Assembly (NCBI GenBank): GCA_009925905.1
Contig: RFPZ01000029.1
Location: 1 to 15,203 of the forward strand
DNA length: 15,203 nt
Direction of reading: 5' to 3'
From: Candidatus Aquidulcis frankliniae
Lineage (GTDB): Bacteria; Chloroflexota; Limnocylindria; Limnocylindrales; Limnocylindraceae
A program made the translations under genes and the position numbers. The notes below the pieces were generated by a model, which saw only the letters and a program-made list of their open reading frames with translations, ran no database searches and was not told the DNA's origin. Of the stretch, positions 1 to 6,730 are shown in pieces. Each line of letters opens with the position of its first letter. Position 1 is the stretch's first letter.

Positions 1-22
1 GCCATGGCGAGAGTGTAGGGGC

Positions 23-98
23 TGGAGCGGGAGACGAGGTTCGAACTCGCGACCTTCTGCTTGGGAAGCAGACGCTCTACCAACTGAGCTACTCCCGC
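23..98 (-). tRNA. tRNA-Gly (anticodon CCC)
   Basis: On the minus strand a complete 76-nt cloverleaf is visible. The 7-bp acceptor stem pairs GCGGGAG (98-92) with CTCCCGC (33-27). The D-arm contains AGCTCAGTTGGTAGAGC. The anticodon stem TCTGC/GCAGA encloses the loop TTCCCAA, giving anticodon CCC (plus-strand 63-65), which reads GGG glycine codons. The T-arm contains GTTCGAACC. The 3' CCA is encoded in the DNA (25-23). It lies divergent to lipB with about 50 bp between the gene starts. Confidence 0.97.
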
Positions 99-108
99 GT
101 GGGGGGTG

Positions 109-114
109 AGGATA
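109..114 (-). promoter_or_regulatory. Possible -10 box of tRNA-Gly
   Basis: The minus strand reads TATCCT here, 10 nt before the mature 5' end of the tRNA, a plausible position for a -10 element. I see no convincing -35 box. The region is shared with the divergent lipB promoter. Confidence 0.35.
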
Positions 115-136
115 GCGCATGGGGAGCGCGGGAGGC

Positions 137-142
137 TACGCT
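137..142 (+). promoter_or_regulatory. Probable -10 box of lipB (leaderless)
   Basis: TACGCT lies 6 nt before the ATG at 149, the same arrangement seen before several other genes in this window. It would start the transcript at or next to the start codon. It also argues for ATG 149 over the upstream in-frame ATG at 119. Confidence 0.45.
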
Positions 143-148
143 CTAGGC

Positions 149-886
149 ATGGAGTTTGAGCACCGCTGGCTCGGAAGAATCGGCTACGACGAAGCGCACG
201 CCCTGCAGCGAGCGCTGCTGGCTGAGCGCGCCGAAGGCCGCGGCCGCGACACCCTCTTCACGTTGGAGCACGATCCCGTCATGACCCTTGGGCGTAACGC
301 CGACCCGAGCCATCTCCTGCTGCCTGAATCTGACTACGCGGCGCGCGGTATTGATGTGCGACACGTTGAGCGCGGTGGTGAGGTGACCTATCACGGCCCT
401 GGGCATCTGGTGATGTATCCGATCGTGGCGCTGCGAGATAACGGCATCTCGCTGCGCGCACACATTCGCGCACTCGAGGCGGCGCTGATTGCCGGGTGTG
501 CAGCGTTCGGCATTGTGGCAGAGCGGCGTGATGGCGCGCCAGGCTGCTGGGTCGGCGAGCGCAAGATTGGCGCGGTTGGCGTGCGCGTAGAGCGTGGCGT
601 TGCCTGGCACGGCCTGGCGCTCAATGTCGGGCGTGATCTTGCACCATTTGATCTGATCAATCCATGCGGCCACGCCGGCGTCGTCTCAACCTCGATCGCT
701 CTTGAGCAAGACTGGGCGGCCACCGCACGCGGCGAGCGAAATTTGATTGGCGCTGCTGCACCAAATCTTCGCAGCGTCGCAGATCTCGTTGCTGCAGCGT
801 ATGAGCGCGAACTTGATGCATACCGCGCGAGCGCTAGTATCCCGGCGATCAGCGCAGTCCCAACAGCTGCCGGGGGTTCACGATGA
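149..886 (+). CDS. lipB: Octanoyltransferase LipB (lipoate biosynthesis)
   Basis: LipB moves octanoyl from acyl carrier protein to the lipoyl domains of 2-oxoacid dehydrogenases and the glycine cleavage H protein, through a thioester on a cysteine. With the start at 149 the protein is 245 aa. The substrate-pocket signature RGGEVTYHGPGHLVMYP spans about residues 75-91. The catalytic lysine is in GERKIGAVGV (K139), and the nucleophile is the cysteine of NPCGHAG (C173). The C-terminal 40 or so residues are Ala-rich and poorly conserved. An in-frame ATG at 119 would add 10 residues. I prefer 149 because homologues begin close to the WLGRIGYDEA segment and a -10-like box sits 6 nt before it. The stop overlaps the next gene (ATGA), so the two are probably cotranslated. 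LipA is not in the window. Confidence 0.95.
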   Translation: MEFEHRWLGRIGYDEAHALQRALLAERAEGRGRDTLFTLEHDPVMTLGRNADPSHLLLPESDYAARGIDVRHVERGGEVTYHGPGHLVMYPIVALRDNGISLRAHIRALEAALIAGCAAFGIVAERRDGAPGCWVGERKIGAVGVRVERGVAWHGLALNVGRDLAPFDLINPCGHAGVVSTSIALEQDWAATARGERNLIGAAAPNLRSVADLVAAAYERELDAYRASASIPAISAVPTAAGGSR

Positions 887-1668
887 GCGGTGGGATCTGG
901 GAGTTGCGTCGCGACGAGATCACCGGCTGGTGGTCGGCGACCGTGGTTGACCGTGAGTTTGAGCCACAGCGGTTTCATGAGGCACGTACTCCAGGCGCTC
1001 GCGAGGAAGGCTGCACCAACTGCACGCAAGCTGATGCGGCGGCCGTAACGCGACGAGTGTTACGGCAAGGTGCGTTCCATTCGGTTGGCACCCGCATGGA
1101 TGCGGCGGCGGGGGAATCGGGGTTCCTGACACTAAGCGACGTTGATCGCGCCGGATCCTGGTCGACGCTGATTGCGCCTGGCCGCGAACACGGCGAGCTC
1201 GATGAAGTGCCGGTGGCTATGGTTTCAGCGTTCTTGATGGCGATCCGCGATCACTTGCGTAGTGCGCGCGACCTCGGCGCCACCGCCTACATCCAATTTG
1301 TTCGCAACGCCGGTGGGCAGGCGGGTGCAGTGATTGCCCCCTTCGCCAGCCGATCGGCGTTTGAGACGTGGGTCATTCCAACCACCCATAGCGCTGACTT
1401 TGCCGATACCGATACGGCGACGATCAACGGTTTTGCCAACACCCTACAGACCGCGGTCAGGGCGTTGCGGGCGATCGGCATGCCTCCGTACAACCTGATG
1501 CTGCACACCGCGCCCCTGCGCGAGCGGGTCGACGGCACCTATCACTGGCACTGGGAGCTGCACCCGCGTCTCCGCCCGATCGGTGGGCTGGAACTCGCCT
1601 CGGGCATCCCTGTGGTGCCGATCTCCCCTGAGGAGGCGGTTGCGGAACTGCGCCGAGCCCTCGCCTAG
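883..1668 (+). CDS. GalT-like protein (galactose-1-phosphate uridylyltransferase family) lacking the HPH active-site segment
   Basis: The 261-aa protein resembles GalT, a two-HIT-domain nucleotidyltransferase. Visible family features are the N-terminal DEITGWWSA (11-19), a CxxC pair CTNC (44-47) like the zinc site of GalT, WSTLIAP (93-99), RNAGGQAGA (141-149), APFASRSAFETWVIP (152-166) and the C-terminal YHWHWELHPRL (220-230), matching the HxHxE region. In canonical enzymes the segment after the AGA motif carries HPHxQ, whose histidine accepts the UMP group, followed by some 45 residues leading to the APFASR strand. Here AGA runs almost directly into APFASR, so that segment is absent and the protein is some 60-90 aa shorter than usual. 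The reading frame is intact. Uridylyltransfer by the usual mechanism therefore looks impossible, and a binding role or different chemistry is more likely. It overlaps lipB by 4 bp and has no sugar genes nearby. Confidence 0.75.
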   Translation: MSGGIWELRRDEITGWWSATVVDREFEPQRFHEARTPGAREEGCTNCTQADAAAVTRRVLRQGAFHSVGTRMDAAAGESGFLTLSDVDRAGSWSTLIAPGREHGELDEVPVAMVSAFLMAIRDHLRSARDLGATAYIQFVRNAGGQAGAVIAPFASRSAFETWVIPTTHSADFADTDTATINGFANTLQTAVRALRAIGMPPYNLMLHTAPLRERVDGTYHWHWELHPRLRPIGGLELASGIPVVPISPEEAVAELRRALA

Positions 1669-1677
1669 CCGCCCTGC

Positions 1678-1683
1678 TATCGT
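1678..1683 (+). promoter_or_regulatory. Possible -10 box of the pyr operon
   Basis: TATCGT lies 10 nt after the galT-like stop, in the only sizeable gap (73 bp) before pyrR. Transcription from here would give a leader of roughly 50 nt. I see no good -35 box, so this is tentative. Confidence 0.3.
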
Positions 1684-1692
1684 TCCGCAGCA

Positions 1693-1735
1693 CCCGCAAC
1701 GTGGTCGGCAGAGATCGGCCGGCGGGGCAGAGGAG
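1693..1735 (+). promoter_or_regulatory. Candidate PyrR-binding hairpin and ribosome binding site in the pyrR leader
   Basis: GTCGGC (1704-1709) can pair with GCCGGC (1718-1723), with one G-U pair, closing an 8-nt loop AGAGATCG. A lower CCC/GGG helix (1693-1695 with 1724-1726) would leave an asymmetric 5' bulge. PyrR-binding loops in Gram-positive leaders also present an AGAG-type loop above a bulged stem. The hairpin ends 6 nt before the strong ribosome binding site GAGGAG (1730-1735), itself 6 nt before the pyrR ATG, so stabilising it could limit translation. I see no separate terminator, which favours translational control. The loop match is partial. Confidence 0.35.
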
Positions 1736-1741
1736 TAAACC

Positions 1742-2314
1742 ATGGCACGACAGGTGATGAACGCCGAAGAGATTCGCAGGGCACTGACCCGCATCTCGCA
1801 TGAAATCATTGAGAAAGAGGGGACCGAAGGTCTCGTCGTCGTTGGCATTCAGCGCCGCGGCGTCCCCCTTGCCAAAGTGATCGTCGATGCGATCAAGGAA
1901 CACGAAGGCGTCACCGTTGAGTCGGGCACCCTCGATATCAGCTTCTATCGCGATGATCTTTCAACGATCGCCGTTGCCCCAGTGCACCGCGGTACCTCGA
2001 TTCCTGGCGACATCACCGGCAAAACGGTGATCCTCGTCGACGACGTGCTGTATACGGGCCGCACGATTCGCGCCGGCCTTGACGCACTCATCGATTACGG
2101 TCGACCGAAGGCGATCCGCCTCGTCGCACTGATTGATCGCGGTCATCGCGAGTTGCCAATTCGTGCTGATCATGTTGGCAAGAACATCCCTACGACCAGC
2201 GAAGAGGTCGTACGCGTGTGCGTGAAGGAGATTGACGGCGAAGACCTCGTCAAGGTGGAGCTGCTCGCCGAGCACCTTGCCGCGAACGAGGCGGCTGCCA
2301 AGGCGAAAGGCTGA
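1742..2314 (+). CDS. pyrR: PyrR, bifunctional pyr operon regulator / uracil phosphoribosyltransferase
   Basis: This 190-aa protein is the pyrimidine sensor. In known family members, UMP or UTP binding increases its affinity for a hairpin in pyr mRNA and lowers pathway expression, and many also convert uracil plus PRPP to UMP. The PRPP-binding motif VILVDDVLYTGRT is at 97-109. GIQRRGVPLA (35-44), FYRDDL (68-73) and the PyrR hallmark GHRELPIRADHVGKNIPT (134-151) are well conserved. Length is usual for the family apart from a short Ala/Lys-rich tail. The start is fixed by GAGGAG (1730-1735) six nt upstream. It heads the pyrimidine gene run, 22 bp before pyrB, as in Bacillus and mycobacteria. Confidence 0.97.
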   Translation: MARQVMNAEEIRRALTRISHEIIEKEGTEGLVVVGIQRRGVPLAKVIVDAIKEHEGVTVESGTLDISFYRDDLSTIAVAPVHRGTSIPGDITGKTVILVDDVLYTGRTIRAGLDALIDYGRPKAIRLVALIDRGHRELPIRADHVGKNIPTTSEEVVRVCVKEIDGEDLVKVELLAEHLAANEAAAKAKG

Positions 2315-2324
2315 GTCGGCGCAC

Positions 2325-2330
2325 GGAGGG
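2325..2330 (+). promoter_or_regulatory. Ribosome binding site of pyrB
   Basis: GGAGGG is 6 nt before the ATG at 2337. It decides that start over an in-frame codon at 2232 that lies inside pyrR. Confidence 0.75.
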
Positions 2331-2336
2331 TTGACG

Positions 2337-3323
2337 ATGGTCACCCAGTTTGCCCCGCCTCAGGAGCAGAGCCGCCGCCATCTGCTGGATGTCGCCGGCT
2401 ATGACTGGAGTTCACTCCAAAAGCTCTTAGCCAGTGCGGCAGAAATGCAGCGGCTGCTTGACTCCCGTGCTGGCGGCAGTAATGCCCTCCGAGGTGTCGG
2501 TGTCACTACCCTCTTTTACGAGCCCTCAACCCGCACACGCATCTCGTTTGAAGCGGCCGCTGCTGCACTTGGCGCGCGGGTCACCACGTTCAACGTTGCC
2601 ACCTCATCGGTCGGGAAGGGGGAGTCGCTGATTGATACCGTTCGCACCCTTGAGGCGCTGCGCACCCAGGTGATCGTGCTGCGCCATGAGCGTGCTGGTG
2701 CACCATGGCTCGCCGCACGCCACTTCGGCGGAAGCATTGTGAACGCGGGTGACGGTTGGCATGCGCACCCGACGCAGGCACTTCTTGACCTCTCTGTGCT
2801 CTCTCGGCACCTCGGTCACAGCGGGGGATCACTTGCCGGCCGTCGCATCGCCATCGTCGGCGACCTCCTGCATAGCCGAGTTGTGCGATCCAACCTGCAC
2901 ACGCTGACCACCGCTGGTGCAACGGTAGTTCTGACCGGCCCAGCATCACTCACCAAGGGATTCGCTGAACACGCGTCGTCGTTCCGCGATACGCCAGGGA
3001 GCGTGCAGTTGGTGGGGAGCATCGACGAAGCGTTGAGTGAGGCCGACGCCGTAATGGCGCTGCGCATTCAACGCGAACGACTCACTCCTGGGGAGCGCGA
3101 CTCGCTCGAGGCATACCGAGCGTCGTGGGGGCTAACCGAATCACGACTTGCGGCGCTTGCGCCACGCGCACTCGTGCTGCACCCAGGGCCAATGAACGAA
3201 GGAGTCGAGATTGACCCCGACGTCGCCGACGGGCCACGCAGCCTCGTACTTGAACAGGTGCGCGCGGGGATCCCGATGCGCATGGCCGTTCTGCAGCAGG
3301 TGGTGAGCGAGGCGCGCGCATGA
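2337..3323 (+). CDS. pyrB: Aspartate carbamoyltransferase catalytic subunit
   Basis: It condenses carbamoyl phosphate and aspartate to N-carbamoyl-L-aspartate, the committed step of UMP synthesis. The 328-aa protein has the carbamoyl phosphate signature YEPSTRTR (61-68), the mobile-loop segment SVGKGESLIDT (91-101), the aspartate-domain HPTQALLDL (144-152), IAIVGDLLHSRV (171-182) and the closing motif LHPGPMNEG (281-289). It is slightly longer than the usual 305-315 aa because of a short N-terminal extension. No regulatory PyrI is present, so a free catalytic trimer, or a complex with the next gene's dihydroorotase as reported for some thermophiles, is possible. The stop overlaps the pyrC start (ATGA). 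Confidence 0.96.
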   Translation: MVTQFAPPQEQSRRHLLDVAGYDWSSLQKLLASAAEMQRLLDSRAGGSNALRGVGVTTLFYEPSTRTRISFEAAAAALGARVTTFNVATSSVGKGESLIDTVRTLEALRTQVIVLRHERAGAPWLAARHFGGSIVNAGDGWHAHPTQALLDLSVLSRHLGHSGGSLAGRRIAIVGDLLHSRVVRSNLHTLTTAGATVVLTGPASLTKGFAEHASSFRDTPGSVQLVGSIDEALSEADAVMALRIQRERLTPGERDSLEAYRASWGLTESRLAALAPRALVLHPGPMNEGVEIDPDVADGPRSLVLEQVRAGIPMRMAVLQQVVSEARA

Positions 3324-4702
3324 CGGATCTGCTGACTAAGAATTTCGCTGAGCACTGGGTCCTTGATCCCGTTGCGGGGCTCGCGGGCGTCGCCGATGTC
3401 AGTGTTGTCGCGGGCCAGATCGTGTCGGTGACCTGGCGCGATGGTGAAGGGGCGGCACGGGCCTGCTGGGCGGCGGGCGCGAACCCTGGCCCCAGCGATC
3501 CAACGGTTGCCCTCCTGCCGGCGCTGATCGATTTACATGCGCATTTTCGACAGCCTGGTGCGAACGCATCGGAAGATGTTGAGAGCGGCACCCGTGCCGC
3601 AGCACGTGGTGGGTACGGCACCGTCGCACTGATGCCCAACACAGAGCCGGCCGCCGACAACGCCGAGACGCTTCGCGCAGCGATCGCGGGCGAGCGCCAT
3701 GGCGTGCAACTTCTCCCGATCGCCGCCGCTACCGTTGGTCGCGCCGGCACGCAGGTCAGCGACGTGGCGGCGCTGGTCAAGGCTGGTGCCGTCGCCATTT
3801 CCGACGACGGGAGCCCGATCGCCGATCGCGCGATCTTCCGCGCCGCACTGCTCGCCGCCGCTGCTGCGGGGATTCCACTGATCGAGCATTGTGAAGAGCC
3901 AGTTCTCACGGTTGGCGGCGAGGCCGCCGATGGACTCGTCGCCTCGCGACTTGGTTTGCGGCCCTGGCCCGCGACGGGAGAGCTGCGCGCCGTGGAGAGC
4001 GCGATCGCCGTGTTGCGTGACGTGGTCGCATCTGCGCCAACAGTACGTCTACACCTGACACACCTCTCAACCGCAGCGGCGCTCGCGGCGGTACGTTCTG
4101 CACAGGGCGAGGGGCTACCGCTCACCTGTGATGTCACGCCCCACCACATCGCCCTGACCGATGCGTGGATTGCCGGCGATCGACGCTGGGCCTGGGAGGT
4201 TGCTACCGCTGACGAGTTCCTCACCCCAACCGCTAATGCCTTCGATTCAAATCTTCGCGTCTGCCCGCCGCTGCGCGCCGCGTTTGATGCGGCGGCGTGT
4301 CGCGAAGCGTTGCGCGACGGCACTGCACTAGCGATCGGCACCGATCATGCACCTCACTCGCGCGAGAAGAAAGAGGTGGAGTTTGGCCTCGCCACCAATG
4401 GGATCGCCGGCATTGAGACATGCCTGAGCGTTGCGCTTGCCGCGCATCGCGCAGAGGAACTGTCGCTCGCGACGATCGTCGCCGCATTAACGACCGGGCC
4501 AGCACGACTCCTCGGTGTCGCTGCAACGGGTGTGACCCCGGGTGCTTTGGCATCACTCGTGCAGATCAATCTCGCCGCGACCTGGCGCCCGAGCCGCGCG
4601 ACGCTCCTTGGGCGGAGCATCAACACGCCACTCCTGGAGCGTGAGCTCCCTGGCGTGGTGCAGATGACGGTTCTCAAGGGCAACTCCGCCTATCAGAAGT
4701 AA
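3320..4702 (+). CDS. pyrC: Dihydroorotase, class I
   Basis: A zinc amidohydrolase that cyclises carbamoyl aspartate to dihydroorotate. The 460-aa protein carries the metal motif DLHAHFRQPG (71-80; H73 and H75), RGGYGTVALMPNTEP (96-110, substrate-binding Asn), AISDDGSPI (159-167), EHCEEP (189-194, metal His), LTHLST (246-251, metal His), CDVTPHH (270-276) and GTDHAPHS (340-347, catalytic Asp342). All expected metal ligands are present, so it should be active. It is some 30 residues longer than the usual 425-430 aa. An insert around 283-312 and a long N-terminal beta region account for this. It overlaps pyrB by 4 bp. The known PyrC-PyrB association in some bacteria makes a complex plausible. 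Confidence 0.95.
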   Translation: MTDLLTKNFAEHWVLDPVAGLAGVADVSVVAGQIVSVTWRDGEGAARACWAAGANPGPSDPTVALLPALIDLHAHFRQPGANASEDVESGTRAAARGGYGTVALMPNTEPAADNAETLRAAIAGERHGVQLLPIAAATVGRAGTQVSDVAALVKAGAVAISDDGSPIADRAIFRAALLAAAAAGIPLIEHCEEPVLTVGGEAADGLVASRLGLRPWPATGELRAVESAIAVLRDVVASAPTVRLHLTHLSTAAALAAVRSAQGEGLPLTCDVTPHHIALTDAWIAGDRRWAWEVATADEFLTPTANAFDSNLRVCPPLRAAFDAAACREALRDGTALAIGTDHAPHSREKKEVEFGLATNGIAGIETCLSVALAAHRAEELSLATIVAALTTGPARLLGVAATGVTPGALASLVQINLAATWRPSRATLLGRSINTPLLERELPGVVQMTVLKGNSAYQK

Positions 4703-4716
4703 GTCGTGATCTGCGC

Positions 4717-4722
4717 CACAAT
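4717..4722 (+). promoter_or_regulatory. Possible internal -10 box before the unknown-gene cassette
   Basis: CACAAT, one base from TACAAT, lies 6 nt before the ATG at 4729, which has no Shine-Dalgarno sequence. The spacing equals that before lipB, pyrE and the ACT-like gene. A leaderless second transcription unit could therefore start here inside the pyrimidine cluster. Confidence 0.4.
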
Positions 4723-4728
4723 AGGGGC

Positions 4729-5088
4729 ATGAGCATCACACCCGCACCTGAGTCCATGCCCGAATACAAAGGGGCGCCACTCGATGCCGACCGCGGCCCG
4801 GGCCTCGGCTGCTTCTGGATCCAGGCGGTGGCACTCGTTATTGCGATGATCCTGGCGCCGCTCTCAGCGGTGCTCAACTGGCCTGCCCCGATCGCGATCG
4901 GACTCCTCTTCCTTGTGGTGATCCTCCTCCTTCTGGTGGGGCAGACCTCGATCTTCCTGCTGCGCCTCGTCGCCGCCGATCGAAAGGGGCGCCGCGCGCC
5001 GATGCGGAGCGCCACGAAGACGGTCGGGCAGCTGGAAGATGAGTCAAAGGGCGACAAGGGGAGCGGTGGCGTGGGAGAATCCCGCTGA
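4729..5088 (+). CDS. Small two-helix membrane protein, unknown function
   Basis: I do not recognise a named family. The 119-aa protein has a soluble N-terminus with the short motif RGPGLGCFW (22-30), followed by two hydrophobic segments at about 28-48 and 53-80, separated by a short turn containing NWPAP. A charged C-terminal tail (about 84-119; Lys, Arg, Asp, Glu and Gly rich) follows. The basic run DRKGRR after the second segment suggests both ends face the cytoplasm. The start lacks a ribosome binding site but has a -10-like box at 4717-4722. Its stop overlaps the next start by one base (TGATG). It begins a three-gene cassette between pyrC and the pyrK-like gene. Confidence 0.75.
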   Translation: MSITPAPESMPEYKGAPLDADRGPGLGCFWIQAVALVIAMILAPLSAVLNWPAPIAIGLLFLVVILLLLVGQTSIFLLRLVAADRKGRRAPMRSATKTVGQLEDESKGDKGSGGVGESR

Positions 5089-5414
5089 TGCCAGTTCTTG
5101 CAACCTACTTCTCGATTCGACGGGGGCGTGACCCCTTCTTTAAGTTCTTTATGCGCACCCTCTTTCCACGAACGGTGAAGGAGTACGAGAAGAAGTTCGG
5201 CATCAAGTTCATCGGCTGGTACAACGTTGCGCACGGCTGGGATTTTGACAACGTGATCATGTTTGATCTGCCCGACTACGGCACCCTCGACAAGTTAGAG
5301 GCCGATGAATCCTCACGCGCCCTAGGACATCGCGCCGGTGAGTGGATGTTTGAGCGTCACCACTCCATGTTTTTGCGCGAGCGACTCTCTTCAGACCTGG
5401 AGTACTCGGGCTGA
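5088..5414 (+). CDS. Small soluble protein, possibly ferredoxin-like alpha/beta barrel fold, unknown function
   Basis: The 108-aa protein has no signal peptide or membrane helix. Its predicted order is strand (PVLATYFSI), helix (25-37), strand (IKFIGWYNVA), strand (NVIMFDLP), helix (64-79), helix and a final strand (MFLRERL). That order resembles dimeric alpha-beta barrel proteins such as small monooxygenases or NIPSNAP-like domains. This is a fold guess only. Notable residues are the aromatic GWYNVAHGWDF (43-53) and a histidine pair ERHHSMF (89-95). It is translationally coupled on both sides through one-base TGATG overlaps, so it should be made with the membrane protein before it and the unknown protein after it. 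Confidence 0.7.
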   Translation: MPVLATYFSIRRGRDPFFKFFMRTLFPRTVKEYEKKFGIKFIGWYNVAHGWDFDNVIMFDLPDYGTLDKLEADESSRALGHRAGEWMFERHHSMFLRERLSSDLEYSG

Positions 5415-5872
5415 TGATCTTCGGACGAAAGCCAAAGGTTGAGGCTCTCCCAGTTGAGGGAGCCCCCGCGATTTCGCAAGATGTTGCACGCCGTTTCGCT
5501 GACGCAGCTGAGGCGGCCGGCTCGGAGCGACTTCTGGCAATTGAACATGCAACCGAGCGTTTGAGTCGCTACCTGCGTGAGCATCGCACCGTGCTTCAGG
5601 CTGCGGGCCCACTGATTCTTGCAGGAACGGTCGACGCGGCCGAACTCGTGTTGGAGAGCGAGGCAGGCTTCACGATGAGCTCAACCGATGCCGAGGGCGC
5701 TACTTCGATGGATCGCGTGAGCATCTCAGAAGTGGTTGAGCTCTGGGGTGCCGCAGATCTCTATGACCGAATTGAAGCGGCACTGCGGGGAGCTGCTGGA
5801 CTTTCGCCACGACCAACCGGTGCGATCGTGGCGGGCCTCGGCGTGGCCGGGGACGACCGCGCGTCGGTCTAG
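5414..5872 (+). CDS. Hypothetical soluble protein
   Basis: I do not recognise this 152-aa protein. Residues about 20-70 look helical and Ala/Glu/Arg-rich (ARRFADAAEAAGSERLLAIE). A middle section around 75-100 is beta-prone and acidic. A helical stretch at 105-128 includes VVELWGAADLYDRI, and the tail is Gly/Ala-rich and likely disordered. There is no membrane segment, no cysteine and no obvious catalytic motif. It starts inside the previous stop (TGATG) and ends 6 bp before the pyrK-like gene, so it probably belongs to the same mRNA. Codon use and GC content look like the neighbours, so it is probably a real resident gene. Confidence 0.65.
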   Translation: MIFGRKPKVEALPVEGAPAISQDVARRFADAAEAAGSERLLAIEHATERLSRYLREHRTVLQAAGPLILAGTVDAAELVLESEAGFTMSSTDAEGATSMDRVSISEVVELWGAADLYDRIEAALRGAAGLSPRPTGAIVAGLGVAGDDRASV

Positions 5873-5878
5873 CTCACG

Positions 5879-6730
5879 ATGGGCAGCACGCCCGTCGCCG
5901 GTGAACTTCTCGCGATTGGCGAACTAACTCCCGGACGCATCGCCCTTGAGTTTCGCGCGCCCACACTGATAGCGGGCCTCCGCCCCGGCCACGCACTCCA
6001 TTTGGTTCGTCCCGAGTCGGGCGGCTATCGCGTACGACGCGTCGCTCCAGTGTCGCGCGTTGATCTAATCCGCGGTAGCGTTGAGGTTGCGCTGCAGCCA
6101 CGTGCTGATGGAGGGCAGGATGCCCTCGCTGGGCTGCGCGTTGGTGACGTGATCGAGCTGAACGGACCGATCGGCCAGCCGATCCTCATTAACAAGGGCA
6201 CGATGCGCCTACTGCTCATCACTGACGGTGAAGGGTTCGCCTGGGTGCGCGCGCTCGCGGATGCTGCGACGCGTGCCGGGATCAGCGTGACGATGCTCCA
6301 GCAGGCGGATACAGCGGCGGACCTACCGCCACCAAGCCTCCTCCCTGACGTTGTGGAGATCGTTGTCGCCACGACCGATGGCAGCATCGGCCACCGTGGC
6401 ACCGTCGCCGAACTCCTCGCCGAGTACGTCCCCTGGGCAGATCAGGCGGTTGTCGCAGGTGGCGCAGATATTCGGGCAGCTGCAACATCTGCCGCACTGC
6501 GGCGTCGCACAACGGATCGCACCAGCGCGAGCGGAAAGCCTGCCCGCGCTCGCACCGCTGCGGCCGGGGATCGTGCCCCGTGGCTCCAGGCTTTGCTGTC
6601 ACACGAGATTGGCTGCGGCATTGGTGCGTGCGGTGGCTGCACCGTTGCAACGCGCGCCGGCCAGGTGCGCCTCTGTCGTGAAGGGCCAGCGATCGACGCA
6701 ACTGGCTCCACAGCAAAGCGGAGCACATAA
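5879..6730 (+). CDS. PyrK-like iron-sulfur flavoprotein subunit (divergent dihydroorotate dehydrogenase electron transfer subunit)
   Basis: PyrK normally carries FAD and a [2Fe-2S] cluster and passes electrons from PyrDB to NAD+. This 283-aa protein has the domain order of that family: an N-terminal beta barrel (about 5-105, with LNGPIGQPI at 94-102), a Rossmann-type nucleotide domain (about 110-200, with the family segment TTDGSIGHRGTV at 165-176) and a C-terminal cluster with all four cysteines, C246, C251, C254 and C266, in CGIGACGGC and LCREGP. Two signatures are altered. The flavin-binding RRPxS appears as RRVAP (53-57), and the nucleotide loop GGGIG appears as TDGEG (115-119). A basic, disordered-looking insert (208-230) precedes the cluster. 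Its stop abuts the GTG start of the pyrD-like gene, so the two proteins are surely partners. Confidence 0.8.
   Translation: MGSTPVAGELLAIGELTPGRIALEFRAPTLIAGLRPGHALHLVRPESGGYRVRRVAPVSRVDLIRGSVEVALQPRADGGQDALAGLRVGDVIELNGPIGQPILINKGTMRLLLITDGEGFAWVRALADAATRAGISVTMLQQADTAADLPPPSLLPDVVEIVVATTDGSIGHRGTVAELLAEYVPWADQAVVAGGADIRAAATSAALRRRTTDRTSASGKPARARTAAAGDRAPWLQALLSHEIGCGIGACGGCTVATRAGQVRLCREGPAIDATGSTAKRST

Noticed and set aside
883..1668. Frameshift as the cause of the short GalT-like protein
   Set aside because: Family-like sequence continues in one frame on both sides of the missing segment, so it is an in-frame deletion or natural variant.
2232..2336. Longer pyrB start inside pyrR
   Set aside because: It would overlap pyrR by over 80 bp with a non-homologous Arg/Ser-rich leader. 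GGAGGG places the start at 2337.
3082..4341. A 419-codon open frame antisense to pyrC
   Set aside because: Low-complexity Ala/Ser-rich translation without motifs. The plus strand encodes a complete dihydroorotase.
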